DNA of 64,000 nucleotides from the NCBI GenBank assembly GCA_028289645.1, contig JANQOK010000016.1:310001-374000 (forward strand), in the 5' to 3' direction. Position numbers and translations under genes: made by a program. Positions 45,188 to 56,030 of the stretch are shown here, in pieces (the stretch's first letter is position 1; each line of letters opens with the position of its first letter). The notes under the pieces were generated by a model. That model was not told the DNA's origin. It searched no databases and worked only from the letters and a program-made list of their open reading frames with translations. This DNA is from Anderseniella sp. (GTDB taxonomy: Bacteria > Pseudomonadota > Alphaproteobacteria > Rhizobiales > Aestuariivirgaceae).

Positions 45188-46524
45188 GTGCACCCAACAC
45201 CCTTTCGTCTGCCGAGCAGTTTCTGGACCTGGCGCAACAGGCCGGCGCCGATGCGGCAGATGTACTGGCCGTCAGCGGGACATCGGTGCAAGTCAGGGTC
45301 AGGGATGGCGCCACCGACAAGGTGGAACGGTCGGAGGCCACCGATTTCGGCCTGCGCGTGTTCATTAATGGCGCCAGCGCCGTGGTGTCCGGCACGGCGC
45401 GCAGCAAGCAGGATTTCAAGACGCTGGCGGAGCGCGCGGTCGCCATGGCGAAAACGGCGCCGCCGGATGCGTCATTGCATCTGCAGGACACGACCGGCAA
45501 AGCCGATCCGCCGGACACGCTGGAGCTGGCCGACGATGCTGAGCCGGACACCGACACCCTGACTGAGTTGGCACTGGCGGCAGAAGCTGCGTCCCGGGAG
45601 GTAAAGAGTGTGACCAAGACCGACGGGGCCGCAGCAAGTGCCGGGCATCGTGAAATCGCGCTGGTGACCAGCAACGGATTTTCCGGGAATTACCGGCGCA
45701 CCGGCTACTCCATCTCCGCCTCGGCAATCGCCGGTGAAGGCACGTCGATGGAACGTGACTACGACTACTCCTCCAAGGTTCATTTTGCTGACCTGGATAA
45801 CGCTGACGGCATTGGGCGGCGAGCCGGTGAACGGGCGGTACGTGCACTTGACCCTCGCAAGATGGCATCCATGAAATGCCCGGTGATCTTCGAGGCGCGT
45901 CTGGCCAGTTCATTCGCGTCGCTTCTGGCGCAGGCGGCCAACGGTTCCGGCGTGGTCCGCGGCACCAGTTTTCTGAAGGACATGATGAACAAGCAGGTCT
46001 TTGCAACGGGCGTTTCGATTATCGATGATCCGCTGCTTGTGCGCGGTTTGTCATCGAAGCCGTTCGACGCCGAAGGACTGGCCTGTGACCGCCTTGATCT
46101 GGTTGAGGACGGGGTGCTGTCAAACTGGCTGCTCGACGGGCGCACCGCCGCCAAGCTGGACCTGACCAGCAATGCCCGGGCGGCCCGGTCGACCAGCGGT
46201 CAACCGACACCCTCATCGACCAATCTGTGGTTGGGCAACGGCACGGTTTCGGCACAGGAGATGATCGGCTCCGTCCGCGACGGCATCATGATCACCTCGA
46301 TGTTTTCCTCCGGTGTGAACATGGTAACCGGAGACTATTCGCGCGGCGCGGCCGGCCTGCGCATCGAAAACGGCGAGATCACCCATCCGGTCAGTGAGAT
46401 TACCATTGCCGGCAACCTGAAGGACATGTTCATCAACCTGACACCGGCCAATGACCTGGAGATGAAATCAAGCACCAATGCCCCTACATGCATGGTGGAA
46501 GGAATGACCGTTGCAGGCGCCTGA
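45184..46524 (+). CDS. pmbA: TldE/PmbA, non-catalytic partner of TldD
   Basis: The 446-residue protein is the TldE (PmbA) subunit that forms the TldD/TldE complex. It has the fold of TldD but no zinc motif. Landmarks are SSFASLLAQAANGSGVVRGTS, FLKDMMNKQVF, and RSTSGQPTPSSTNLWLGNGT. The tldD gene is about 25 kb away in this window. Its ATG overlaps the ubiA stop as ATGA, and its stop overlaps the next gene. Confidence 0.92.
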   Translation: MSAPNTLSSAEQFLDLAQQAGADAADVLAVSGTSVQVRVRDGATDKVERSEATDFGLRVFINGASAVVSGTARSKQDFKTLAERAVAMAKTAPPDASLHLQDTTGKADPPDTLELADDAEPDTDTLTELALAAEAASREVKSVTKTDGAAASAGHREIALVTSNGFSGNYRRTGYSISASAIAGEGTSMERDYDYSSKVHFADLDNADGIGRRAGERAVRALDPRKMASMKCPVIFEARLASSFASLLAQAANGSGVVRGTSFLKDMMNKQVFATGVSIIDDPLLVRGLSSKPFDAEGLACDRLDLVEDGVLSNWLLDGRTAAKLDLTSNARAARSTSGQPTPSSTNLWLGNGTVSAQEMIGSVRDGIMITSMFSSGVNMVTGDYSRGAAGLRIENGEITHPVSEITIAGNLKDMFINLTPANDLEMKSSTNAPTCMVEGMTVAGA

Positions 46525-47323
46525 ACTCACAGCAGCCGACCAGTGGCAGAAACAGCACGCTTTGTTGTGCGACGCGGTGCGCGAAGCCGGTGAGCTGGCC
46601 CTGCGAATGTACAATGCCGGTGTCGGCAGCTGGGACAAGAATGACGGCTCGCCGGTGTCCGAGGCCGATCTGGCAGTCGATCAAATGCTGGCGTCGAGAC
46701 TGCTGGCGGCGACGCCTGATTTCGGCTGGCTATCGGAAGAAACGGCCCGCGAAGACGCCGTGCAGCACAAGCAAAATGTCTGGGTGGTTGACCCGATTGA
46801 CGGCACATCGGCTTTTTTGAGCGGTTCGGATCACTGGTGCGTCGGTGCCTGTCTCCTGTCACAGGGCCGGCCGGTCGCGGCCGCGGCCTTTGCGCCGGCG
46901 CAAGGCAGGTTCTATGACGCTGTTTCAGGCGGCGGCGCGCGCCTGAACGGCAATGTCGTGCGGGTGTCGCATAAGTCGAAGCTCGATGGCTCCAGGTTCG
47001 TTGCCCACAAGAGTGCCATCAGCCGGAACAAATGGAAATCCCCCGTGCCGCAGATTAACTGTGCCATGACCACATCTCTGATCCTGCGTCAGTGTGTTGT
47101 CGCCAGCGGCGAGTACGACGGCGCCATTGCGTTCGGCAAGAAACATGACTGGGACCTGGCTCCCGGCGACCTGATCGTGCATGAGGCGGGCGGATGTACA
47201 CTCGACCTTGACGGCAGGCCATTCACCTATAATCGCAGCATCACCCGCCAGAACGGTCTCATGGCCGGCTCGAAAGCACTGCTTGACGAGATCGGGGAAC
47301 GGCTTCATACGGTTGCAGCCTGA
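46511..47323 (+). CDS. inositol monophosphatase family protein
   Basis: This 270-residue protein has the metal-dependent phosphatase motifs WLSEET, WVVDPIDGTSAFLSG and WDLAPGDLIVHEAGG. It could be an inositol monophosphatase or a 3'(2'),5'-bisphosphate nucleotidase; the sequence does not decide. Translation starts at TTG 46511, overlapping pmbA by 14 bases. A perfect 16-base palindrome and a DUF4170 gene follow. Confidence 0.9.
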   Translation: MQAPELTAADQWQKQHALLCDAVREAGELALRMYNAGVGSWDKNDGSPVSEADLAVDQMLASRLLAATPDFGWLSEETAREDAVQHKQNVWVVDPIDGTSAFLSGSDHWCVGACLLSQGRPVAAAAFAPAQGRFYDAVSGGGARLNGNVVRVSHKSKLDGSRFVAHKSAISRNKWKSPVPQINCAMTTSLILRQCVVASGEYDGAIAFGKKHDWDLAPGDLIVHEAGGCTLDLDGRPFTYNRSITRQNGLMAGSKALLDEIGERLHTVAA

Positions 47324-47336
47324 ACAACCCGTCATC

Positions 47337-47352
47337 TAGGGTCCGGACCCTA
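47337..47352. repeat. perfect 16-base palindrome
   Basis: The sequence TAGGGTCCGGACCCTA is its own complement. It lies 14 bases after the phosphatase stop and 22 bases before the DUF4170 start. It may be a small operator; it has no loop and no T run, so it is not a terminator. Confidence 0.6.
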
Positions 47353-47373
47353 ATACCACAGGAATGAAACGTG

Positions 47374-47610
47374 ATGTCCGATACCGCCAAACAGTCCGAT
47401 CAGTTGCTTCACCTCGTGTTCGGTGGCGAGCTTGAAAGCCTGGACGGCGTGCGCTTCAAGGATCTCGACAAGCTCGACGTGGTCGGTATCTATCCGAACT
47501 ACGCCGCGGCAGAAGAAGCCTGGCAGGAGAAAGCGCGTGCCACGATAGACATCGCCGAGATGCGCTACTTCATCGTGCACCTGCACCGCCTGCTCGATCC
47601 TGAGGAGTGA
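47374..47610 (+). CDS. DUF4170 domain protein
   Basis: This 78-residue protein is DUF4170, a small family common in Rhizobiales next to inositol-phosphatase genes. It contains LHLVFGGELESLDGVRFKDL, VVGIYPNYAAAEEAWQEKAR and a terminal RYFIVHLHRLLDPEE. Function is unknown. ATG 47374 is used; an in-frame GTG three bases earlier is possible. It is convergent with ribF; only two bases separate the stops. Confidence 0.85.
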   Translation: MSDTAKQSDQLLHLVFGGELESLDGVRFKDLDKLDVVGIYPNYAAAEEAWQEKARATIDIAEMRYFIVHLHRLLDPEE

Positions 47611-47612
47611 AT

Positions 47613-48626
47613 TTACTTCAGCTCCTCATAAAGCCTGCCTGACTTCTGGGCGCCGAGCAGCCGCAAGTCGTCGTCAGTTGCCGTGTCTTCATCAAGCAGT
47701 TTGCGAATGTCGTCACAGTCGCGCTGCATCTGGGCAACCAGGGCGTCAAGATCATCAAACTTGCGGTCCGGCCTGATCATGTCCACAAACTCGACCGCCA
47801 GTTCATGCCCGTACAGGTCGCCGTCAAAATCCAGCAGAAACACTTCCAGGAACACCCGGTCGGTATCGAATGTCGGGCGCCAGCCGAAATAGGCGGCACC
47901 CTTCAACACCTTCTGCCGGTCTCCGGACAGATCCCGCACCCGCACGGCATAAATGCCGTGGCACGGCTCCATGCCCGGATCGAGCATGATGTTGACGGTT
48001 GGAAATCCAATTGTGCGGCCGCGCTGGTCTCCCCTGATGACTTTGCCAACCACCGTCCAGCGATACCCCAGTTGCGCATTGGCCTGCTCGATATTGCCGG
48101 CGTGCAGCGCGGCGCGCACCGAGGATGATGAAAACGGCGACGTGCCGTCCTCCCGGGTCACCTGCTCCACGATCGTCACGCCGAAGCCGAACTCCGCGCC
48201 CAGTTCCTGCAGCAATGACGGGCTGCCGCGCCGGCCCTTGCCGAAGTGAAAATCATAGCCGGACACGATGTGGCTGATGCCGAGAGCGCGGACCAGGTAA
48301 CGTTCGACAAAGTCTTCCGCCTCCACTGCGGCGAGGTCGCGGTTGAACGGAATGGCGGCACAGAAATCGACGCCGAAGCTGCGCGCCAGCGCCGCTTTCA
48401 AACGCGGCGGTGTGAGCCGGAAAACCGGCTGCTCGGGCTGGAACACGGATTTGGGATGCGGCTCAAACGTCACAAGCCCGGACGGGGAACCGGACGCGTC
48501 GGCGATTTCGATGGCGGTGGCTGCCAATGCCTGATGACCCAGATGCAACCCGTCAAAGTTGCCGATTGCCACGCATGCACCTCTCAGCGCACCTGTCACT
48601 TCAACCTGATCGACTAGTTCCAGCAT
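47613..48626 (-). CDS. ribF: bifunctional riboflavin kinase/FAD synthetase
   Basis: RibF phosphorylates riboflavin and adenylates FMN. The N-terminal FAD synthetase half has GNFDGLHLGHQAL and HIVSGYDFHFGKGRRGSP, and the C-terminal kinase half has VVGKVIRGDQRGRTIGFPTV. The 337-residue length fits. It is 103 bases downstream of the HAD gene. There is no visible FMN riboswitch in the leader. Confidence 0.96.
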   Translation of the reverse strand: MLELVDQVEVTGALRGACVAIGNFDGLHLGHQALAATAIEIADASGSPSGLVTFEPHPKSVFQPEQPVFRLTPPRLKAALARSFGVDFCAAIPFNRDLAAVEAEDFVERYLVRALGISHIVSGYDFHFGKGRRGSPSLLQELGAEFGFGVTIVEQVTREDGTSPFSSSSVRAALHAGNIEQANAQLGYRWTVVGKVIRGDQRGRTIGFPTVNIMLDPGMEPCHGIYAVRVRDLSGDRQKVLKGAAYFGWRPTFDTDRVFLEVFLLDFDGDLYGHELAVEFVDMIRPDRKFDDLDALVAQMQRDCDDIRKLLDEDTATDDDLRLLGAQKSGRLYEELK

Positions 48627-48729
48627 AGCTCAACAATCCCGAAACGGCAGTATCCGGTAATCTCGAACGACCGGTTCAGGCCACATTCCGGAGCTGCGGT
48701 TGTCCATAAATGGCATGTCCGTTCGTCCA

Positions 48730-49614
48730 TTACCACACCAGCCCGGCTGATACGCCGGCCACCCGCAGCCCAAGCATGGTCCGGCTCAGTTCAACTGCAA
48801 TGGCATGCTTGTCGGCGTTGCGGTGATCGTCGGCATGGATGCCACCGGTGATGAAGTGGACTGCCAGATCGTTGGCGCGTGCTCCTTCAATATCGGTCGG
48901 CAATCCATCCCCGATCGCCAGCACCTGCGTTCGCGCAACATCCCGTTTCATAAGCTCGCCGGCCTGTTCAAGGGCCACCTCGTATATGGGTGCATACGGT
49001 TTGCCTGCCATTTCGACCTGGCCGCCAAGCTCTGAATACACGTCCGCCAGGGCACCTGCACAGGGATACAGCCTGCCCCCGACACCGACCACACGGTCGG
49101 GATTGGCACATATGAACGGCAGGTTGCGCTGCTGCATCTGTGACAGCAGGGGACGATAGTCATCCGGCGTTTCCGCCTGACCGCCATCGCGGCCGTCATT
49201 GTTCAACCCCGTGCACAGAATGGCTTCGGCCTGATCAAGCGGGGTCCAGTCAACCGGCAGGCCTTCAAGCAGGCTTTTGTCTTCATCGGGACCCAGGTGG
49301 TAAAACCTGCTGCCGGCACGGCGCCTGACCATTTCGCGGGTTACATCGCCGGAACTCACCACCGCATCATAGGCGTTGTCAGGCACGCCGAAGCGGCGCA
49401 TTTGCGGCACGATCACATGGCTGGGCCGCGGTGCGTTGGTGATCAGGACAACGCAGCCGCCGTGTTCCCGGTGCCTGCGCAACGCGTCGGCGGCGGACAG
49501 ATAAACCTGACGGCCATTGTGGACCACGCCCCAGACATCGCACAGCCAAACCGGGTACGCAGCACTGAGATCACGCGCCGCATCGGCAACTGAGGGAGAC
49601 GTGCTGGTGGACAT
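48730..49614 (-). CDS. TIGR01459 family HAD hydrolase
   Basis: This 294-residue protein has the HAD nucleophile region WLCDVWGVVHNGRQVY, CVVLITNAPRPSHVI with the second motif, AGKPYAPIYEVALEQA with the lysine, and VLAIGDGLPTDIEGARANDL with the metal aspartates. The size and motif spacing match the TIGR01459 group of NagD-like phosphatases in Alphaproteobacteria. Substrate unknown. It lies just after the EAL-like gene. Confidence 0.88.
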   Translation of the reverse strand: MSTSTSPSVADAARDLSAAYPVWLCDVWGVVHNGRQVYLSAADALRRHREHGGCVVLITNAPRPSHVIVPQMRRFGVPDNAYDAVVSSGDVTREMVRRRAGSRFYHLGPDEDKSLLEGLPVDWTPLDQAEAILCTGLNNDGRDGGQAETPDDYRPLLSQMQQRNLPFICANPDRVVGVGGRLYPCAGALADVYSELGGQVEMAGKPYAPIYEVALEQAGELMKRDVARTQVLAIGDGLPTDIEGARANDLAVHFITGGIHADDHRNADKHAIAVELSRTMLGLRVAGVSAGLVW

Positions 49615-49622
49615 GACCAGTC

Positions 49623-50798
49623 TTATGCAACCTGTGCTGCACTGGACGGATGGAGAGCGCGCTCACGCACAGCGCGCGGGCTGGAAAACCCCGGTCCGCG
49701 TCCAAGTGACGAAGCATGCATCAGGGATGCTGCGTCGTCGGGTTGCTGAACGCCAGACGCGATCAGGGCAATGTTGTTGGCGTCGCTCATCTGCAACAAC
49801 TCTTCCGCCGTTATGCCCGGTTGTGCCGGTTGGACAAGTCCTTCTCCAGGCACATCAATGAAGGCGAATCCAAGTTCCGACAGGGCCGGCAGTTCGTCAT
49901 ACAGCATGCCCTCCCCGGTCAGGCAGAAGGTTGCACCAAGGCTGGCAAGCCAGGCCAGCCCCTGAAGGCCGGCCTCGCTCAAACCGGCAAGAGCGGTGTG
50001 ATGGATGTCCAGTACAATGCCGGCGGCGCCTTCCGGATTGGCCTGAAGCAGACCGACGAGTTCCTGCAGCGCGGTGGTGTTTTCCAGGGTGGCTACGGAT
50101 ATCGGGCAGAAAATGCCGGTCGCGCCGCGACGGGAGCGCAGTTTTTCAAGCAGCGGCAGCACCTGCTGCAGCAACTGGGCATCGAGTGACGGGTCCCAAA
50201 GGACACTTTGGCCGTTGACCACCGGTAGGTCGGCAGACGCGACAATGTGGGTGAGATCGGCAGGTGACTGATCACGCAGCCGGAAACTTGCCTTGTAGTA
50301 GGCAGTGCGCCCCTCGGCCAGCCGCACCACCGGCTCGAGATACAGCTGGACCGGCTGCGGACGCTGTATCGGGGCATGTGTCAACCGTTTCGGGACGTTC
50401 CGCGATGGCCGCATCGCAGGTGGCTGCGGCTTCTTCGGCGGGCGCTGTGCGGCCGGCGCCAGAGGATAGGGCCATGCCTTGTCCGGCGGATCCTGCTCGA
50501 CATTGCGGGTATCAAGCCGCGACCCCAGATCGGTCAGGCGCTGCGCCTGATCAGCAATGCGGCGCGACAGGCTTTCAATATCGTTGGTGTTCTTGCCGAG
50601 GCGCTGGGACAGCATGTTGTTCAAACGTGCATTGCCGTCTTCCTGCGACGGTATCGAGGCGGCGGCTGACACAATCAGGGCCACGGCCAGACAGGACACG
50701 GCCGCCAGCAACGCGATGTCGTAGCGAACCAGCACAAAAATGCACAATGCCGCCAAAACAAGCGCACTAACTGAAAACAGCCAAACCAGCAGTTTCAT
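49623..50798 (-). CDS. membrane protein with degenerate EAL domain
   Basis: The 391-residue protein has two N-terminal membrane helices (about 4-24 and 29-47), a coiled and Pro-rich linker, and a C-terminal EAL-like domain (about 150-385). The EAL motif is replaced by KASFRL, and the usual DDFGTG and KVDRSF segments are not present, so it probably does not hydrolyse cyclic di-GMP and may bind it. ATG 50798 is chosen; an in-frame GTG at 50813 lacks a ribosome site. Confidence 0.8.
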   Translation of the reverse strand: MKLLVWLFSVSALVLAALCIFVLVRYDIALLAAVSCLAVALIVSAAASIPSQEDGNARLNNMLSQRLGKNTNDIESLSRRIADQAQRLTDLGSRLDTRNVEQDPPDKAWPYPLAPAAQRPPKKPQPPAMRPSRNVPKRLTHAPIQRPQPVQLYLEPVVRLAEGRTAYYKASFRLRDQSPADLTHIVASADLPVVNGQSVLWDPSLDAQLLQQVLPLLEKLRSRRGATGIFCPISVATLENTTALQELVGLLQANPEGAAGIVLDIHHTALAGLSEAGLQGLAWLASLGATFCLTGEGMLYDELPALSELGFAFIDVPGEGLVQPAQPGITAEELLQMSDANNIALIASGVQQPDDAASLMHASSLGRGPGFSSPRAVRERALHPSSAAQVA

Positions 50799-51105
50799 AC
50801 GATCAAGTCCCACCCCATGACTGCTGAATTCAGCAGCGGTTACCCGATATAGGACAAAATACTAACTCGCTCAACAAGTGTAGCCAATCGAGCGGTGTTT
50901 AAAAGTCAATACATGGTTAAGGCGGCAGCGGTTTGTTTCAGCGCCGTGACAAATTGTTACGTAAAACCAATTTTCCGCACCTTGCACATGACACCAAATA
51001 TCCTCATTATGCTGCCGGGAAAGCGGACGGGTTGATGCAAATTCCACGCTGCGCGGGTGGCTCCACTGCATTGACGACAACAATTAGACCGACAGGACCT
51101 GAAGT
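50799..51105. promoter_or_regulatory. intergenic region between EAL-like and secreted-protein genes
   Basis: I see no gene here. The stretch is richer in A and T than its flanks, as expected for divergent promoters. No clear operator or hairpin is seen. Confidence 0.3.
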
Positions 51106-51489
51106 ATGAGTTTTGGCAAGCTTTTAACCATGGCAGGCGTCGCTGTGGCGGCATTGAGTTTTTCCGGTGCTGACCATTCTGCGCATGCAGCTGCATGCGG
51201 TGCGACCTGGGCTGAGCCGGGCACCTACAAGATTACGGGCAATTTTCGGGGCAAGAAGGAATCTGCCGGCGCCGAACTGACCCGCGATTGCCGCATCAAC
51301 CTCAAGATCCCCGGCGTGTACACAGGCGGACCGGTCAAGCGGTCCGGCAAATGCCTGCGCTTCACGTTCAAGATCGACAAGGAAAAGCGACTGTTCAAGG
51401 GCAGATGGTGTGACGGGTTTGCAGTCGTCAACTGGAAGGGCAAGGATGTCCGCGCCCAGGTGAAAGCCGTGCGCCAGGGCGCCAAGTAA
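51106..51489 (+). CDS. small exported basic protein of unknown function
   Basis: This 127-residue protein has a signal peptide (cleavage near Ala29) and a mature basic domain with four cysteines (ACGATW, TRDCRI, SGKCLRF, GRWCDGF). I recognise no family. The even number of cysteines suggests disulfides in the periplasm. AGGACCTG lies before the ATG. Confidence 0.65.
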   Translation: MSFGKLLTMAGVAVAALSFSGADHSAHAAACGATWAEPGTYKITGNFRGKKESAGAELTRDCRINLKIPGVYTGGPVKRSGKCLRFTFKIDKEKRLFKGRWCDGFAVVNWKGKDVRAQVKAVRQGAK

Positions 51490-51576
51490 CGGCATACCAG
51501 CCTCAGCACTCACTGTCGGGTAACGTGACCGAACCCACGGCAATGCGCAGAGGGGCTTGTCGTTGCGACACCAGGG

Positions 51577-51987
51577 TCACAACCGCAGGACTGCTCGCAG
51601 CCTGGCTGACCGACCGACCCGCTCGCCGAGGCATGCCAATACAATCAGCCCCCACCCCAGGAGACCCTGCGCATGATGCGCCAGATGGGCTTTGCCGGCA
51701 AACCCGAGCAGACGCAGGATTTTACCCGGCCCGGGCGGCACCTGAACCACATTCTGCAACGGCAGATCATCAAACACCGCCATGTAGTACAGATAAAACA
51801 CCTGTGGGCTGAGCCAGACGAAAAGCCACAGAAACACCGGCGCGAGAAGCAGACGCACTGGCCAGGACAAGCGGTATCCCACCTTGATGAATGCGGCTGC
51901 AGTCAGCACGGCAAGCGCTGCAGACAGGAACACCAACCCAATGCGTGCAGCCATGCTCAGGGAAAAAAATGTGTCGCCGTCGTACAT
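51577..51987 (-). CDS. hypothetical membrane protein upstream of groES
   Basis: I do not recognise a function. With ATG 51987 the 136-residue protein has membrane segments at about 12-32 and 40-60 and a hydrophobic stretch near 110-125. It includes SPQVFYLYYMAVFDDLPLQN and the basic ending RSARLRAVLRL. The frame is open further upstream to 52128 but without strong initiation signals. It is divergent from groES. Confidence 0.5.
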   Translation of the reverse strand: MYDGDTFFSLSMAARIGLVFLSAALAVLTAAAFIKVGYRLSWPVRLLLAPVFLWLFVWLSPQVFYLYYMAVFDDLPLQNVVQVPPGPGKILRLLGFAGKAHLAHHAQGLLGWGLIVLACLGERVGRSARLRAVLRL

Positions 51988-52076
51988 GCCAGCCAGCCAC
52001 CTTGTGAATGCTGCTTGCAACGTTAACCATCCACGCTGACAAACAGACGCTTGCGGAAAAAAATCTGCCGCAAACC

Positions 52077-52104
52077 TTGACGTGCCGGATCGCGCGTCAT
52101 ACAT
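52077..52104 (+). promoter_or_regulatory. groESL promoter
   Basis: TTGACG (52077-52082) and ATACAT (52099-52104), spaced by 16 bases, lie just before the CIRCE element, where the vegetative promoter of HrcA-controlled operons is expected. Confidence 0.55.
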
Positions 52105-52117
52105 GACCCAGCAACTG

Positions 52118-52144
52118 TTGGCACTCATCGTTGGTGAGTGCTAA
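52118..52144 (+). promoter_or_regulatory. CIRCE element (HrcA operator)
   Basis: The inverted repeat TTGGCACTC-N9-GAGTGCTAA matches the CIRCE consensus with one difference in the left arm. HrcA repressor binds this operator and releases it at high temperature. It lies 68 bases before the groES start. Confidence 0.93.
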
Positions 52145-52211
52145 CAGGCTGGTCCGGGCACCGGATCACCACAATCAACCAGAGTGTTCGTATACTCAAG
52201 GAGAAGCGTAG

Positions 52212-52517
52212 ATGAATTTCCGTCCTCTGCACGACCGTGTGGTCGTTCGCCGGATTGAGGAAGATACCAAGACTGCAGGTGGTATCATCATTCCTGAAAC
52301 CGCACAGGAAAAACCCATGCAGGGTGAAGTTGTCGCCGTTGGCGCAGGCGCGCGCGACGACGCGGGCAAGCTGATCGCTCCGGACGTCAAGGCCGGCGAC
52401 CAGGTTCTGTTCGGCAAATGGTCCGGTACCGAAGTCAAGATTGACGGACAGGAACTGCTGATCATGAAAGAAAGCGACATCATGGGTGTGCTGGAAGGCA
52501 AGAAATCCAAGAAGTAA
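52212..52517 (+). CDS. groES: co-chaperonin GroES
   Basis: GroES forms the seven-membered lid of the GroEL chamber. The 101-residue protein has [16 protein letters not shown], the mobile loop [16 protein letters not shown], and [17 protein letters not shown] precedes the ATG. It is the first gene of the CIRCE-controlled operon, 91 bases ahead of groEL. Confidence 0.98.
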   Translation: MNFRPLHDRVVVRRIEEDTKTAGGIIIPETAQEKPMQGEVVAVGAGARDDAGKLIAPDVKAGDQVLFGKWSGTEVKIDGQELLIMKESDIMGVLEGKKSKK

Positions 52518-52581
52518 CGCCTTCTTGCGTTCCTGTGCGCAGATGCACCTGAAACTACCAGACTACAAACAGTTCAAGTAA

Positions 52582-54264
<1,683 letters not shown>

Positions 54265-54288
54265 TCCGCCCCAACGCCAATGAATGCG

Positions 54289-54325
54289 AAACCGCGGACC
54301 GAAAGGCCCGCGGTTTTTCTTTTCG
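54289..54325 (+). terminator. intrinsic terminator of groESL
   Basis: The stem pairs 54291-54300 with 54305-54314 around a GAAA loop and is followed by TTTTTCTTTT. Together they form a textbook terminator directly after groEL. Confidence 0.85.
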
Positions 54326-54355
54326 AGCTGTATCTGATGCCTTGAACGGGCGGGG

Positions 54356-54431
54356 GTTGCCAGACAATATCGCTGTTGACTGGCAACACCGCCGCACCGC
54401 GCGGGCCTCCCCGGTAAAACGCCAGGCCCGC
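54356..54431. repeat. two perfect stem-loops downstream of groEL
   Basis: GTTGCCAG/CTGGCAAC (54356-54363, 54380-54387) and GCGGGCCT/AGGCCCGC (54401-54408, 54424-54431) are eight-base perfect inverted repeats with loops of 16 and 15 bases. The 54326-54657 stretch has no convincing gene, so they may belong to a small RNA or to 3' ends. Confidence 0.45.
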
Positions 54432-54657
54432 CTGTCAAGAAATCCGGTTCACCGCGTGAGACACACTTCAAACAGCCGGCAATTGCGGCACCTTAAACAA
54501 TTCAGTCCAAATGCGGCTTACACGGGCATTTTAAATCCGACGTGGTCTGAGATTCACATGACGGAACATTAAAAAAAATGCGCAACACGAAAGCCCAGCG
54601 ATGAAATTGCAGCAAAAATGTCCGAAACGCGAAACTGCAGGGGGCAGATGCCGGCAA

Positions 54658-55680
54658 TTACCGCTTTGCCCTGGAACCGGAACGGGCCCTGCGCCGCGTG
54701 GTTGATGGCTTCTCGCCAAACGATTCGCGATAGCATTTCGCAAACCGGCCGATATTGGCTACCCCGCATTCCAGGGCAATTTCTGTAACCCCGGCACTGG
54801 TCTTGTCTGACTTGAGCCTTTCATGCACCAGGTGAAGCCGCATCAGAGCAAGGATTTCACGCGGCGCGGCGGCGCGCACCTCGCGGAATGCAAGCTGCAG
54901 ACTGCGTGGCGATACACCAATGGCAGCGGCAATTTCGGATACCGTCAGCGGTTCAGTCAGGTTGGCCCGCATGTACTCTTCCGCCGTTGCCACATAGCGC
55001 GCGCCGGCCGGAACAGCCTCGCGGCTGCCGGCTGTTGCAGCCAGTTGCGAAATGAACTCTCCATACAGTTCGATCAGCAGGACTTCCATGCTCTGCAGAT
55101 GTCTGCGGTCACCCACGGCAGCGGAGCCGCTCATAATGGCGCAGGACAGAAAATCACAGAATTTCAGAAACGGCAGACCGGCAGGATCCTCTCGCTGCAG
55201 ACTCACACCGGTTTCAAGCAAGTCACCGGTCTTTTCGGACGCCTGGCTGTCCAGGTTCGCCTGCAGCACTGCAGTCGGAAAAAGCAGGACATTGGCGTCG
55301 AACCGTTCTCCATCTTCGCAGACAGCCCGTGTTGTGCGACGGTTCGGACCAAACAGCAACGCCGCACCGGGCTTGCAGTTGTGCTCAGCCCGGCGGCTGC
55401 GCGCCTGCAACTGGCCGCGCATGGGTAACAACACCGTGGTATGGTTCAGTTCCGTCAGGTCTATTTCATGGCCGGTAGAACGAACTAGCCCGACCCTGAT
55501 GCCCAGCTTGTCAGTGGTTGCGGTGCTGGTTTGCAAATGCCCATTGCAGGGATCGGAAAACGAGAAGCCGTTTGTCCGGCTGAACAGGTTGGATCGCCTG
55601 GCATCATGTCGACCTGCCGATCCTCGATACTCCTCGACGTGGATGTCCAACGTGCCGTGCTCCGCAAATATTCGGTTCAT
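54658..55680 (-). CDS. AraC family transcriptional regulator
   Basis: The C-terminal 105 residues contain two AraC helix-turn-helix motifs, with EPLTVSEIAAAIGVSPRSLQ and GVTEIALECGVANIGRFAKC. The first 220 residues are a cupin-like sensing domain. The 340-residue length fits. ATG 55680 is preferred but has no strong ribosome site, and an in-frame ATG at 55743 is possible. It is divergent from the His-rich secreted-protein gene. Confidence 0.88.
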   Translation of the reverse strand: MNRIFAEHGTLDIHVEEYRGSAGRHDARRSNLFSRTNGFSFSDPCNGHLQTSTATTDKLGIRVGLVRSTGHEIDLTELNHTTVLLPMRGQLQARSRRAEHNCKPGAALLFGPNRRTTRAVCEDGERFDANVLLFPTAVLQANLDSQASEKTGDLLETGVSLQREDPAGLPFLKFCDFLSCAIMSGSAAVGDRRHLQSMEVLLIELYGEFISQLAATAGSREAVPAGARYVATAEEYMRANLTEPLTVSEIAAAIGVSPRSLQLAFREVRAAAPREILALMRLHLVHERLKSDKTSAGVTEIALECGVANIGRFAKCYRESFGEKPSTTRRRARSGSRAKR

Positions 55681-56030
55681 GGTTGTTTTACGATACAGTC
55701 CGGCAGTCGGATCGATGACCGGGCCCGGGCGAGCGAAAACCATAACGTATACTGTATGATATCAATTCAGGCGAAACATCAGCAAGTAATTTGCCAAGTA
55801 AAATTCGCCTTATGTACATTTTGTTGTCTCATTAATTGAACCAGATTCGCATATCGCATTTTTTCGCACAGCATATGATGCATAATCGGCACCCAGGAGC
55901 TGACGCAAGCTTGGTCAACCGGCCCACCGTGCAAGCGTCGCTGACACAGCCGCACCGTTTATGGCACAGGCGAGCGCTGGCCTGATTGGCTGCACCTGAA
56001 TTTAAACACTGAACAAACCGGAGTTTGATG
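55681..56030. promoter_or_regulatory. intergenic region between AraC and His-rich protein genes
   Basis: I see no gene in this 350-base stretch unless the AraC gene starts at 55743. The central part is A/T-rich and likely contains both promoters, but no operator is clear. Confidence 0.3.
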
